Shown here in pieces: positions 9,040 to 17,906 of a DNA stretch of 64,000 nt; positions within the stretch are counted from its first letter, which is position 1; each line of letters starts with the position of its first letter. The notes under the pieces are model-generated. The model was given only the letters and a program-made list of their open reading frames with translations, was not told the DNA's origin and made no database searches. The position numbers and the translations under genes were made by a program. Source of the stretch: Mesorhizobium loti (lineage in GTDB: Bacteria; Pseudomonadota; Alphaproteobacteria; Rhizobiales; Rhizobiaceae); contig NZ_CP033334.1 of NCBI RefSeq assembly GCF_013170705.1, forward strand, positions 434,001-498,000. The letters run 5' to 3'.

Positions 9040-10287
9040 ATGGATGCGCGTAACGATATGCTGAGGCTCTTGAACAGCCGCAGAGAGGGTTTCTCGCTGG
9101 AGCAGCCCTTCTACACCGACCCGGACTATTTCAAGCTCGACATGGAGCTGATCTGGTACCGCGACTGGCTTTTCATCGGCCATGATTGCGAATTGCCCAA
9201 GCCCGGCAGCTTCATCACCGTGCAGATCGGCGACTACCCGGTCGTGCTGGTGCGCGATCAGCAGGGCAAGATCAATGCCTTCCACAATTCCTGCCGCCAT
9301 CGCGGCAGCAGGGTCTGCAACACGGACAAGGGCACGGCCGCCAAGCTGGTCTGTCCCTATCACCAGTGGACCTATGAGCTCGACGGTCGCCTGCTGTTTG
9401 CCCGCCAGATGGCCGACGGCTTCGACAAGAGCCAGTTCGGGCTGAAGCCGGTCGCCTGCGAAAGCGTCGCCGGTTACATCTTCATCTGCCTGGCGAAGGA
9501 GCCAGCCGACTTCGCGCCGATGCGGGCGATGATCGAACCCTATCTCAAGCCGCACCGGCTCAGCGAGGCAAAGATCGCCTTCGAGAGCACCATCGTCGAA
9601 AAGGGCAATTGGAAGCTCGTCTGGGAAAACAACCGCGAGTGCTATCACTGCGCGGGCAATCACCCGGAGCTGTGCAAAACCTTCCCGGAGGCACCGACCG
9701 TGACCGGCGTGCAAGGCGCCGACAGCGATCCGGAGATGCTGGCGCACTGGGCCAAATGCGAAGCGGCCGGCCTGCCGAGCAAGTTCCGCATCGACCCGGC
9801 GGGGCAATACCGCGCCACGCGGGCGCCGCTGCTGCGCGATGCGGTCAGCTACACGATGAACGGCAAGCGGGCGGTGAAGAAGAACCTCTCCGACAGCGTC
9901 TCGGCCGACCGTATCGGCACGTTGATGCACTATCACTATCCGACGACATGGAACCATATCCTGATCGACCATGCCGTCACCTTCCGCGTGCTGCCGATCA
10001 GTGCGACCGAAACCGCCGTGACGACCAAATGGCTGGTCCACAAGGACGCGGTCGAGGGCGTCGATTACGATCTTGCCGAACTCACCCATGTGTGGACCGA
10101 GACCAACGACCAGGACCGCCGCATCGTCGAGGAAAACGCCCTTGGCATCCTGTCGCCGGCCTATGAGCCCGGTCCCTATTCCGAGCTGCATGAGGGTGGC
10201 GTGATCCAGTTCGTCGACTGGTACGCCCGCTTCATCGGCCCGCGCCTCGCCGAAGGCGGCCGGCCGGCGCTGCGCAGCGTCGCCTGA
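9040..10287 (+). CDS. gbcA: Rieske non-heme iron oxygenase, glycine betaine demethylase-like alpha subunit
   Basis: A 415-residue ring-hydroxylating-type oxygenase. Rieske [2Fe-2S] ligands are Cys85, His87, Cys105 and His108. The mononuclear iron site is 'ENNRECYHCAGNH' with His203 and His208. The overall pattern matches GbcA, which oxidatively demethylates glycine betaine to dimethylglycine plus formaldehyde; stachydrine or carnitine-type demethylases are related alternatives. Electrons would come from the reductase encoded 11 nt downstream. The start follows GAGGACAGG. A cobalamin riboswitch-like leader precedes it, which is unusual for this family. Confidence 0.8.
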   Translation: MDARNDMLRLLNSRREGFSLEQPFYTDPDYFKLDMELIWYRDWLFIGHDCELPKPGSFITVQIGDYPVVLVRDQQGKINAFHNSCRHRGSRVCNTDKGTAAKLVCPYHQWTYELDGRLLFARQMADGFDKSQFGLKPVACESVAGYIFICLAKEPADFAPMRAMIEPYLKPHRLSEAKIAFESTIVEKGNWKLVWENNRECYHCAGNHPELCKTFPEAPTVTGVQGADSDPEMLAHWAKCEAAGLPSKFRIDPAGQYRATRAPLLRDAVSYTMNGKRAVKKNLSDSVSADRIGTLMHYHYPTTWNHILIDHAVTFRVLPISATETAVTTKWLVHKDAVEGVDYDLAELTHVWTETNDQDRRIVEENALGILSPAYEPGPYSELHEGGVIQFVDWYARFIGPRLAEGGRPALRSVA

Positions 10288-10298
10288 GAGGTTGAGGG

Positions 10299-11408
10299 AT
10301 GAATGCGATGACCGACCTTGGCCTCTATCGCCATCTCGATCAGATGGCGCCCTGGAACGACAGGCTGCAGGTGCTGGAAGTGATCGGCGTCAGCGACGAG
10401 GCGCCTGACGTCAAGACCTTCACGTTCCGATCGGACAACCAGACCTGGTTCCGCTACAAGCCGGGCCAGTTCGTGACGCTGGAGTTGCCTGCGCCGGACG
10501 GGCCGCTGATGCGCACCTATACGCTGTCCTCCTCACCGTCGCGGCCGTTCTCGATCTCGGTCACGGTCAAGGCGCAGGCCGGCAGCATCGGCACGCGATG
10601 GATGTTCGATCACCTGACACCCGGTTCGCACGTCAAGGCTTATGGGCCGAGCGGGGACTTTTCGCTGCACAGCCATCCGGCGGCCAAATACCTGTTCATC
10701 TCGGCCGGTTCCGGCGTGACGCCGATGATGTCGATGCTGCGCTGGCTGAACGACTGCGCGCCATGGACCGATGTCGGCTTCGTCAATTGCGCGCGTCGCG
10801 CCGAAGAGATCATTTTCCGCAAGGAGCTCGAGCTGCTCGGCAGTCATATGCCGGGCTTGTCGCTGGGCTTCATGATCGAGGAGCGGTCAAGCCGCGAGGG
10901 CTGGTATGGCCATATGGGCCGCATAGACGCCATCCGGCTGCCATTGCTGGCGCCCGATTTCCGTGAACGCGAAATCTTCTGCTGTGGTCCGGACCCTTTC
11001 ATGCGCGCCGTGCGCGGCATGCTGGAAGCCGCCGGCTTCGACATGACGAAATACCATCAGGAGAGCTTTGCCGCACCCGCGGTGGAGGAAATCCCGGCGC
11101 CGTTCGCAACGCCGTCGCAGGATGGCGTGGCCGTTCCCGTCGAGGCCGCAACGCCGATCCGCTTCGCGTTTTCGGACGTCGACGCCGAATGCGTCGCCGG
11201 CCAGACCGTGCTGCAGACGGCGCGTGCCTCTGGCGTGCGGATACCCGCGGCCTGCGAATTCGGCCTGTGCGGAACCTGCAAGGTCAAGAAAGTCTCCGGT
11301 GCCGTCGAGATGAGCCACAATGGCGGCATCCTCGATCACGAGATCGACGACGGCTTCATCCTCGCCTGCTGCTCGAAGCCGCTATCGGCTCTCGAAATCG
11401 AGGCGTGA
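10299..11408 (+). CDS. gbcB: Ferredoxin-NAD(P)H reductase component of the Rieske system, GbcB-like
   Basis: A 369-residue flavoprotein reductase. Residues 72-78 (RTYTLSS) form the FAD-binding signature, 'GSGVTPMMSML' the pyridine-nucleotide site, and the C-terminal 75 residues a plant-type [2Fe-2S] ferredoxin domain with Cys319, Cys324, Cys327 and a cysteine at 357 or 358. It passes electrons from NAD(P)H to the GbcA-like oxygenase. It starts 11 nt after gbcA behind GAGGG. The domain order (FAD, NAD, Fe-S) is that of GbcB-type reductases. Confidence 0.82.
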   Translation: MNAMTDLGLYRHLDQMAPWNDRLQVLEVIGVSDEAPDVKTFTFRSDNQTWFRYKPGQFVTLELPAPDGPLMRTYTLSSSPSRPFSISVTVKAQAGSIGTRWMFDHLTPGSHVKAYGPSGDFSLHSHPAAKYLFISAGSGVTPMMSMLRWLNDCAPWTDVGFVNCARRAEEIIFRKELELLGSHMPGLSLGFMIEERSSREGWYGHMGRIDAIRLPLLAPDFREREIFCCGPDPFMRAVRGMLEAAGFDMTKYHQESFAAPAVEEIPAPFATPSQDGVAVPVEAATPIRFAFSDVDAECVAGQTVLQTARASGVRIPAACEFGLCGTCKVKKVSGAVEMSHNGGILDHEIDDGFILACCSKPLSALEIEA

Positions 11409-11551
11409 TCGCCTTGCGCTCCAACTGATCGCCGGAAATGTCGGCGCCCTGCCGGCGCCGGTTGCCTTGCCAAGAAAGAACCGAGCGTTTACAGGCGTTG
11501 TCAGTGGAAGCGATCCCGCTGGCGGGCGGGAATTGTGAAGCGGGGGCAACA

Positions 11552-11983
11552 ATGACGCATGATTGCGGCACCTATGCGGTTGCGAGCAGGGACATCGTCT
11601 TCGAATCCTTCGATGGCGAGGCCGTCGTGCTCAACCTTGCGAATGGCAAGTATTTTGGCTTCTCCGATTCCGGTAGCAGGGTTTGGCAGGCGCTCTCGTC
11701 CGGGGTCAACACCGAAGCCCTGATCGGGCTGACCGTCGGTGGCTCGACACTGGGCGCGGCGGAACTCGAACACTTCATCTCGCAATTGCTCGAAATGGGG
11801 TTGCTGGTGCGTTCAGATCAGGTTGCGCAAGCGCTGCCGGGCGAACTATCCGCCGATCTTGCCGCCACGAACGAACCGCTCAATGTGAGCATTCACGACG
11901 ACCTTGCCGACCTGATCATCGTGGATCCCATCCACGAAGTCGAGGAACCCCTCGGCTGGCCGGCGGTCAAGCAGGCATCCTGA
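11552..11983 (+). CDS. PqqD-like (RRE-fold) protein with C-terminal tail
   Basis: A 143-residue protein. Residues about 5-88 match the PqqD pattern: 'DGEAVVLNLANGKYFGFSD', then 'GSRVWQAL', and a helical end 'ISQLLEMGLLV'. PqqD-like domains (RiPP recognition elements) bind leader peptides for modifying enzymes. Residues about 90-143 form an extra tail containing 'LIIVDPIHEVEEPLGWP', beyond what a PqqD domain needs. The start at 11552 was chosen because the domain begins there; in-frame sequence upstream to 11438 is low quality. It heads a cluster with an HprK-related kinase, two GT2 enzymes and a nucleotidyltransferase; I recall related 'HPr-rel-A system' PqqD proteins. Substrate unknown. Confidence 0.75.
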   Translation: MTHDCGTYAVASRDIVFESFDGEAVVLNLANGKYFGFSDSGSRVWQALSSGVNTEALIGLTVGGSTLGAAELEHFISQLLEMGLLVRSDQVAQALPGELSADLAATNEPLNVSIHDDLADLIIVDPIHEVEEPLGWPAVKQAS

Positions 11984-12015
11984 CGAGCCGGCTGCGTCCG
12001 AGATAGAGGCGCTGG

Positions 12016-13065
12016 ATGCCGCGCGTCACGCTCGAAACCTTGCCGGATTACGCACGGTATCTCATCACCGCCGCGGAAGAAGCCTTTGCACATTATCCGG
12101 GCCCGCTGACGGTCCGCCTGCCCCAACTGGAGCTGACCGCGCATGTCGGTCCCGGTGTGCTCGCGGATGCGCTGGGCCACGCCTTTGTCCAGGCCCATGA
12201 TGGCCTGACCGCACAGTCGGCGTGCCGCATCTTCATCGCCCATCCCGGCATCGGCGGCATCCCTGAGCCGGCAAGGTGGGGCGACGCGCATTTCACCGAA
12301 TACGGCTTTGCCGAACGGCTCGCCGGGGAGGGGTTGCGTGGCCACTATTTTCACGATCTGGATTTCTGGCAGGTCTACGATCCTGAGCGCCGCATTGGCG
12401 TACAGCTGATGGCGTCGGCCGATGCCTTCCCGCCCTGGGAGCCGACAGCGCCGCTGCGGGCCTTCCTGCATTGGGAATATGCGGCGCGCGGCATGCGGCT
12501 GACCCATGCCGGCACGCTCGGTGCCAATGGCAAGGGCGTGCTGCTTGCCGGTGCGGGGGGCGCCGGCAAATCCGGTACCGTCGCCGCCGGTCTGCTCAAC
12601 GGGCTCGACAGCGTCGGCGATGACTATGTGCTGATCGATCTCGCCGGTGGCGTAACCGCGCGGCCTCTGTTTTCGACGCTGAAGCAGGATGCGCGCGGTT
12701 TCGCGCGGCTGGGCCTGAAGCAGCGGCTGGGAGTCGAGAGCCCCTTGAACTGGCAGGGCAAGCACACTTTTCACATTGTCGACATAGCGCCCCGGCCGGT
12801 CCCCCCGGCGCTGGACATCGTTGCGCTGGTGGTGCCACATATCGGCGGTGGCGAGGCGAGTTCGATCGTGCCGGTGTCGCGGCGGGACGCCATGATAGCG
12901 CTGGCACCGTCGGGCATCATGCAAATGCCGGGAGAACGCGAAAGCGGCTTCCGTTTCTTCGGCGATCTCACCCGCCTGCTGCCAAGCTACCGTCTGTCCT
13001 TGGGAACGCATCCCGGGGAGATCGCAGGCACCATTGCGGATTTTCTGACGCGAGTTGCTTCGTGA
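12016..13065 (+). CDS. HprK-related serine kinase-like protein
   Basis: A 349-residue protein. The C-terminal half resembles HPr kinase: Walker A 'GAGGAGKS' at 179-186 and 'SVGDDYVLID' at 199-208. The N-terminal about 150 residues ('PDYARYLITAAEEAFAHYPG...') are not those of bona fide HprK. The window has a separate short HprK at 24402, so this one probably acts on another substrate, possibly one presented by the PqqD-like protein encoded immediately upstream. Related kinases phosphorylate some lasso peptides. It overlaps the next gene by 4 nt (GTGA). Cytoplasmic, no signal peptide. Substrate is inference. Confidence 0.72.
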   Translation: MPRVTLETLPDYARYLITAAEEAFAHYPGPLTVRLPQLELTAHVGPGVLADALGHAFVQAHDGLTAQSACRIFIAHPGIGGIPEPARWGDAHFTEYGFAERLAGEGLRGHYFHDLDFWQVYDPERRIGVQLMASADAFPPWEPTAPLRAFLHWEYAARGMRLTHAGTLGANGKGVLLAGAGGAGKSGTVAAGLLNGLDSVGDDYVLIDLAGGVTARPLFSTLKQDARGFARLGLKQRLGVESPLNWQGKHTFHIVDIAPRPVPPALDIVALVVPHIGGGEASSIVPVSRRDAMIALAPSGIMQMPGERESGFRFFGDLTRLLPSYRLSLGTHPGEIAGTIADFLTRVAS

Positions 13066-13814
13066 AGTTGAGCGTGATCATGCCTGTCTACAACCGCGAG
13101 CGCTATGTCGTTTCGGCATTGCGCTCGCTGGTGCGACAGCGCGACGCCGCCGATCTCGACATCATCGTCATCGATGACGGCTCGACCGACGGCTCGGCGG
13201 AGGCCGTGCGCTCGATGATGGGGGAAAACCCCTGCATCCGCCTGTTTCGGCAGGAGAACATGGGCGTGACCAAGACCCGCAACGCCGGCCTCAAGCTGCT
13301 CAAACCGGAAACGGAGCTCGTGTCGTTCCTCGATTCGGACGATGTCTCGCCGGTCGGGCGATTCAAGGCCGATATTGCGTTCTTTCAGGCCGACCCCGGT
13401 CTTGAGCTCACCTATTCGCTCATGATGCTGGTCGACGGCATCGACGACGACAGGCTGGAACCCGAGCCCGGCAGCCATTTCATGACGGTGCGGGGAATTC
13501 ATCTGTCATCGGGCATTTTCTCGCGCAGGCTCGTCGATCGGATGGGTGGCTTCGATGAGGCCTTCCAGCAGGCGGAGGACACCGACTATCTGCTGCGCAC
13601 CTTTGAAAGTGGACCCAGATTCGTCACGCCGGATACCGTGGCGCTTTATTACAGACGTCACCCCGGCAACATGACGAAGCAGGCCGACACATCCCTTCGG
13701 GAGTTCATGCGAGCCATCCACAAATCGATGCGACGGCGAAAGGCCGACCCCTCCTTGCGCGGCGTCGAAGGCATCTTCGATGTCAAAGAACTCGCCAATT
13801 GGCGGTTCATGTAG
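13062..13814 (+). CDS. Glycosyltransferase family 2
   Basis: A 250-residue GT-A-fold transferase starting at GTG overlapping the kinase stop. 'LSVIMPVYNRERYV', 'IDDGSTDGS' and the DxD-type 'FLDSDD' are characteristic of GT2. It has no membrane segment, so it would act in the cytoplasm on a nucleotide-sugar donor. It is translationally coupled to the HprK-related gene and followed by a second GT2 gene two bases later. Acceptor unknown. Confidence 0.85.
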   Translation: MKLSVIMPVYNRERYVVSALRSLVRQRDAADLDIIVIDDGSTDGSAEAVRSMMGENPCIRLFRQENMGVTKTRNAGLKLLKPETELVSFLDSDDVSPVGRFKADIAFFQADPGLELTYSLMMLVDGIDDDRLEPEPGSHFMTVRGIHLSSGIFSRRLVDRMGGFDEAFQQAEDTDYLLRTFESGPRFVTPDTVALYYRRHPGNMTKQADTSLREFMRAIHKSMRRRKADPSLRGVEGIFDVKELANWRFM

Positions 13815-13815
13815 C

Positions 13816-14493
13816 ATGCGGAACTACGGCGTCGTCATACCGGCCTTCAACGCAAGCGGCACGATTGCCGAGACCCTGCTCTCGGTCGCGGCGCAGACGG
13901 TGCGGCCTGAACTGGTGGTGATCGTCGACGATGGTTCGACCGACGATCTCGCTTCGGCGATCAGCGGAACAGAGTTGCCGATCCACCTGTTGCGCCAGGC
14001 AAATTCAGGGCCCGGCAGCGCCACGACCAGGGGCATCGCGGCGCTGTCGACGCCGTTGATCGCGACGCTTGACGCGGACGACCTCTGGCTGCCGAACAAG
14101 ATGGAGAGGCAGATCGCGCATCTGGAGAGATTTCCCACGACATCGGGGGTTTTCTGTCACTGGCGGAATTTCCGCAACGACCGGCCCGACGCGCCCGAGG
14201 CCGAGGCGGTGCCCGGCTGGTCGCGCACCACCATGATGATCCGCCGAGAGGTCGCCGAGACGGTTGGGCCAATCGTCGATCCGCCGGGCGGCCGGGGCGA
14301 AATGATCGACTGGATCGCCCGGGTACGCGAAGCGGGCCTTGCCCTCGACATGCTGGACGAAGTGCTGGCGCGGCGCCGCATCCGGCCTGGCAGCCTGTCT
14401 TACGGGCGCGATCCGGCACGCGACCGCGGCTATCTCCAGGTCGCGCGGCTCGCCATGCTGCGGCGGGCGCGGGACAAGGCCGGCTCGGGCTGA
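13816..14493 (+). CDS. Glycosyltransferase family 2
   Basis: A 225-residue GT2 enzyme beginning MRNYGVVIPAFNASG, with 'VDDGSTDD' and the metal-binding 'LDADDLWLPNK'. It begins two bases after the preceding GT2 gene, and its stop overlaps the next start (TGATG). The two transferases are different enough that they probably add different sugars or act on different acceptors. Soluble, no membrane segment. Acceptor unknown. Confidence 0.85.
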   Translation: MRNYGVVIPAFNASGTIAETLLSVAAQTVRPELVVIVDDGSTDDLASAISGTELPIHLLRQANSGPGSATTRGIAALSTPLIATLDADDLWLPNKMERQIAHLERFPTTSGVFCHWRNFRNDRPDAPEAEAVPGWSRTTMMIRREVAETVGPIVDPPGGRGEMIDWIARVREAGLALDMLDEVLARRRIRPGSLSYGRDPARDRGYLQVARLAMLRRARDKAGSG

Positions 14494-15962
14494 TGGCTCA
14501 TATCCGCCGTATCGAGCGACGCTTCCCGGACTATGGCTGGTCATGGCCGACGGGTGGGCTCGACCAATTGCTCAAGGCAGCGCTCCTTGCCGACGAGGAC
14601 GCCGCTGCCGCCTGCGCCGCACGCTGGCTGGACGAGAACGATATCGATCTCGTCTCGTTCCGCGAGCACCGGCTGCTGGCCGCGATCTCCGACAGGTTCG
14701 GCAGGAAGCTCGCCGGCCATTCCGCTTATCCGCGCCTCGTCGGCCTGCAGAAGATGCTGTGGACCAAATCGCGCATGGCCATGCGCGAGGCCGAGCCGGC
14801 GCTGAAGGCGATGGCGGATGCGGGATGCCAGGTGATGCTGATCAAGGGCGCCAGCCGCATTGCCCTGAACGCATCGGCACAGCGCGGCAGGGTGGCGCAC
14901 GACATCGACATATTGGTGCGGCCGCGAGACATTCAGACGGCCTTCGACGTGCTGCGCGACGGCGACTGGCAGATCGCCACCGGCGTCAGCCCGCAATATC
15001 TGCGGACAAGACTGGCGTCGCTGCGCTCGATGAATTTCTTCAAGGGCAATCTTGGCGACATCGACCTGCACCAGCTCGCCTATGACGGCTCGCAGCGGAG
15101 CGACGAAGACGACGTGGCCATCTGGCGGCGGGCCGATGGCGCCGAATTCAGCGACGTCGACGTGCTGGTGCCGTCGCCGGCCGACCGCATCGCGCTTGCC
15201 ATCGCGCATGGCGGCCTCGACGCCCACACCCACAGCGACTGGCTGGTCGATTGCGCCGTGGCCATTCGCGGCGGCGACGTCGACTGGGACGTGTTCCTCG
15301 ATGTTGTCGCAAGGCGCGGCCTTGCCGTTGCCGCGGCGGTGGCGCTCTCCTACCTGACGCTCGAAACAGGCGTGACGACGCCGGACCGGGTGCTGGCGCG
15401 TGTGCTTGACATGGCCGACCGCTCCGGCCTCTCGCGCTGGTCGGCCGTGCTGCAGGCCAAGCCGCGGACCGATTTCGGCAGGCTGGCATGGCTGTCGCGC
15501 GGCCTTGCCAAGCAGTTGCGGCTGAGGCGCAAGAGCGGCCGGCTGCGCCAGGAGCCGCCAGCCAAGGCGTGGCGCGGCAGGCCAGCTCGCAACGAGCCGC
15601 CGGAAACGACGACGCCGTCGGTCTTCTCACAGGCCATACCTTGCCCGCCAACGGTAAGCGAGATGATGCTGGACATCACGGTCAGGATCAGTGTTCCACC
15701 GGTCCGGCGCCGCATCGAGATGGAGATCAATGCCGATAACCACCATGTCGCGCGCCTGCGCGCCATGGCCATCAGCCGATCGGGCGGGGAGCGGGTGCTG
15801 CATTTTCGCGGCAAGGTGACGCTTGATGGGCAACGGCATGCCTTGACGCTGGAGGCACGACCCTCCCGGCAATTCCGGCAATGGGACGATGCGGTGGCGG
15901 TCGCGGCCTATGGCGCGCTGCCCTTCCACCTGATCTCGGCGACGTTCTCGCCTATTGGCTGA
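14493..15962 (+). CDS. Nucleotidyltransferase of the NTP_transf_5 type with C-terminal extension
   Basis: A 489-residue protein. Residues about 20-300 fit the uncharacterised nucleotidyltransferase family: 'LIKGAS' at 116-121 and the metal-binding 'HDIDILV' at 136-142 (Asp137, Asp139). The protein continues past an Arg/Pro-rich linker (about 345-385) into a beta-rich segment to residue 489 that I do not recognise. Proteins of this family commonly accompany PqqD-like and HprK-related genes. It could transfer a nucleotide to the cluster's substrate. It is coupled to the preceding GT2 gene by a 1-nt overlap. Confidence 0.72.
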   Translation: MAHIRRIERRFPDYGWSWPTGGLDQLLKAALLADEDAAAACAARWLDENDIDLVSFREHRLLAAISDRFGRKLAGHSAYPRLVGLQKMLWTKSRMAMREAEPALKAMADAGCQVMLIKGASRIALNASAQRGRVAHDIDILVRPRDIQTAFDVLRDGDWQIATGVSPQYLRTRLASLRSMNFFKGNLGDIDLHQLAYDGSQRSDEDDVAIWRRADGAEFSDVDVLVPSPADRIALAIAHGGLDAHTHSDWLVDCAVAIRGGDVDWDVFLDVVARRGLAVAAAVALSYLTLETGVTTPDRVLARVLDMADRSGLSRWSAVLQAKPRTDFGRLAWLSRGLAKQLRLRRKSGRLRQEPPAKAWRGRPARNEPPETTTPSVFSQAIPCPPTVSEMMLDITVRISVPPVRRRIEMEINADNHHVARLRAMAISRSGGERVLHFRGKVTLDGQRHALTLEARPSRQFRQWDDAVAVAAYGALPFHLISATFSPIG

Positions 15963-16181
15963 AATGAAAGCACTCGCCAAGCATTGCTCGGCCTGTTGCA
16001 AGAGTCCTGGACGGACAATCCAGATCTCGACGCGGTGCCAACGAACATCGCAGCCCGGAACGGCGCGATTAACTGCACTTTAGGCAATCCCGGCTAGCTT
16101 GCGGCGTCAGACAGGTGCATCCGTGCACCCGCCCGTGATTTCGTCGTACTGCATAAAAATGATCTTTGTTGGAGCGGTGCG

Positions 16182-17774
16182 ATGAGTATGGGAAGTGTCA
16201 GAAACATCAGCACCGCCACCGGCTTTGCCTCTTCGATTGGAAGCTTGTCGCCGGTCTGGCTTGTCGCGGCCGTGGTGGTGTTTTCTTTTTTCATGCCCTG
16301 GACGGCGGGCGACAATACCGACGTCAGCTGGCTCGTCGTCATCTGCGAAAAAGTCCTTGATGGGCAAAAGCTCTATGTCGACATTCTGGAGACCAATCCG
16401 CCCTTCTCCGTCGCCCTGTATATCGGCCCGGTATGGCTGTCCCACAGGCTTGGCATCTCGGCCGAATCGGCGGTCGAGTGCTTCATCTATCTGGTCTTCT
16501 TCGTTTCAATGGCGCTGTCGGCCGTGGTCATCGAGCGAAGCCGTATCTTCGCCGATCTGAAGACGCAGTGGATCTATCCCGCGCTGGCGGTTCTGCTTCT
16601 CATCATGCCTGGGAATGTTTTCGGCCAGCGCGAACATGTCGGTACGATGTTGTTCATGCCGATGCTGTTGCTGATGATGTGGCGGATTGAACGCCGCCCT
16701 GACGCGCCGGTTCCTCTTGGCCTTGCCGTGGCGGTCGGCCTGGCTGGAAGCGTGCTGCTCCTGGTCAAACCACATTGGGCAACCGGCATCGTCCTGCCTT
16801 ACCTCTTCATCGCCTGGCGCAAACGCTCGCTGATGGCGTGCCTGACTGCTGAAAATGTCGTCATCTTCACGGTCTGCGCCGCCTATCTCGTCAGTGTGTA
16901 TCTGTGGTTTCCCGATTTTCTCGGCGCCTTCCTGCAATTGCTGATGCGCTACTATGTCAGCCTGCGGGCCAACATAAACATGTTGGCCGCGTTGCCGACC
17001 TTTATCGTCTTTGTCGTTTTCACGGTTTTCCAGATGCGCAAATCCGTCTGGCGAGACGACGTCGCACTGGCGATGGCGAGTGCAGCCGGTTTCTTTATCT
17101 CGATGCTTTACCTTGGGAAATACTGGCCCAACCACCAGTATCCCTACCAGACCACGATGGTGTTCGCGATGCTGCTGGCGGTGGCATCCCGGTGGCGAGT
17201 GGCGACTGGCCTCGCAAACGCGGAAGCCGCCTCCGAGGTCGCCAGCGTCAAGCTCCATGCCGCGGCCGCGCTGGCCGTGGTCGCCGCGCTTTCGGTGACG
17301 CACCACCAGTTCTACCAACTGCCCGAGAAAAGCCTGGTCGATGCCATCAAGAGCCGTTATGCCTCGCCATCGATCGTTCAGGTCAGTTCCGACCTTTCCG
17401 TCGGCAATCCGCTGACAAGAATGACCAATGGCCGCTGGCTGTCGGCCTATGCTCATGATTGGGTCGGCACCTACGCGCTCTGGGGCCTGATGCGAGGGAC
17501 ATATCAAGGCGAAGACGAACGCATCGCGCGGCGGGACCTTGACGATTACACCCGCTACCTGAATTCCCTGATCCGCGACAACAAGCCCGATATCATCCTG
17601 ATGGATCGGATGGACAAGAAAAAGTCGGCATGGTCGCTCACAGGGGACTTTCCGCCAATCTGGATTGTGTGGATGCGCCAGAACGCGGATTTCCAAACCC
17701 TGATGGGCGACTACGAGGAAATCGCGAGCGGGGATTATATCGAAGTCTATGCACGGCGCCCGGACGCCCATTAG
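16182..17774 (+). CDS. Polytopic membrane protein, GT-C glycosyltransferase-like
   Basis: A 530-residue protein with about ten hydrophobic segments from residue 25 to 380 and a hydrophilic C-terminal domain (about 395-530). The first loop contains 'ICEKVLDGQKLYVDILETNP', the position where GT-C enzymes carry acidic catalytic residues and a 'G...Y.D..d..PP' signature. It probably uses a lipid-linked sugar at the periplasmic face. It lies 219 bp after the nucleotidyltransferase gene, same strand, so it may be a separate transcript of the same pathway. M3 is a possible alternative start. Confidence 0.6.
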   Translation: MSMGSVRNISTATGFASSIGSLSPVWLVAAVVVFSFFMPWTAGDNTDVSWLVVICEKVLDGQKLYVDILETNPPFSVALYIGPVWLSHRLGISAESAVECFIYLVFFVSMALSAVVIERSRIFADLKTQWIYPALAVLLLIMPGNVFGQREHVGTMLFMPMLLLMMWRIERRPDAPVPLGLAVAVGLAGSVLLLVKPHWATGIVLPYLFIAWRKRSLMACLTAENVVIFTVCAAYLVSVYLWFPDFLGAFLQLLMRYYVSLRANINMLAALPTFIVFVVFTVFQMRKSVWRDDVALAMASAAGFFISMLYLGKYWPNHQYPYQTTMVFAMLLAVASRWRVATGLANAEAASEVASVKLHAAAALAVVAALSVTHHQFYQLPEKSLVDAIKSRYASPSIVQVSSDLSVGNPLTRMTNGRWLSAYAHDWVGTYALWGLMRGTYQGEDERIARRDLDDYTRYLNSLIRDNKPDIILMDRMDKKKSAWSLTGDFPPIWIVWMRQNADFQTLMGDYEEIASGDYIEVYARRPDAH

Positions 17775-17897
17775 AGCAGTTCACCGTTTTACGGAAACGG
17801 CGATCTCCTCTAACGCTTTGTTTTGACGCCATTCCCAAGGGAAAGCGCCACGCGCTTTCCCCGGGAAAACCGTTTTACACCTTCCCTGTAATTGCTC
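17773..17897. repeat. Interspersed palindromic repeat, family A (copy 1, long form)
   Basis: Begins AGAGCAGTTCACCGTTTTAC and ends with GTAATTGCTC. Five copies of this family occur in the window, sharing a core ACGCAATTCCGGACGGAAAA and a closing GGAATTGC arm. This copy lies in the convergent gap between the GT-C-like gene and alkB and has an extra internal GC-rich hairpin (GAAAGCGC/GCGCTTTC). Confidence 0.8.
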
Positions 17898-17906
17898 ATG
17901 GCTCAC

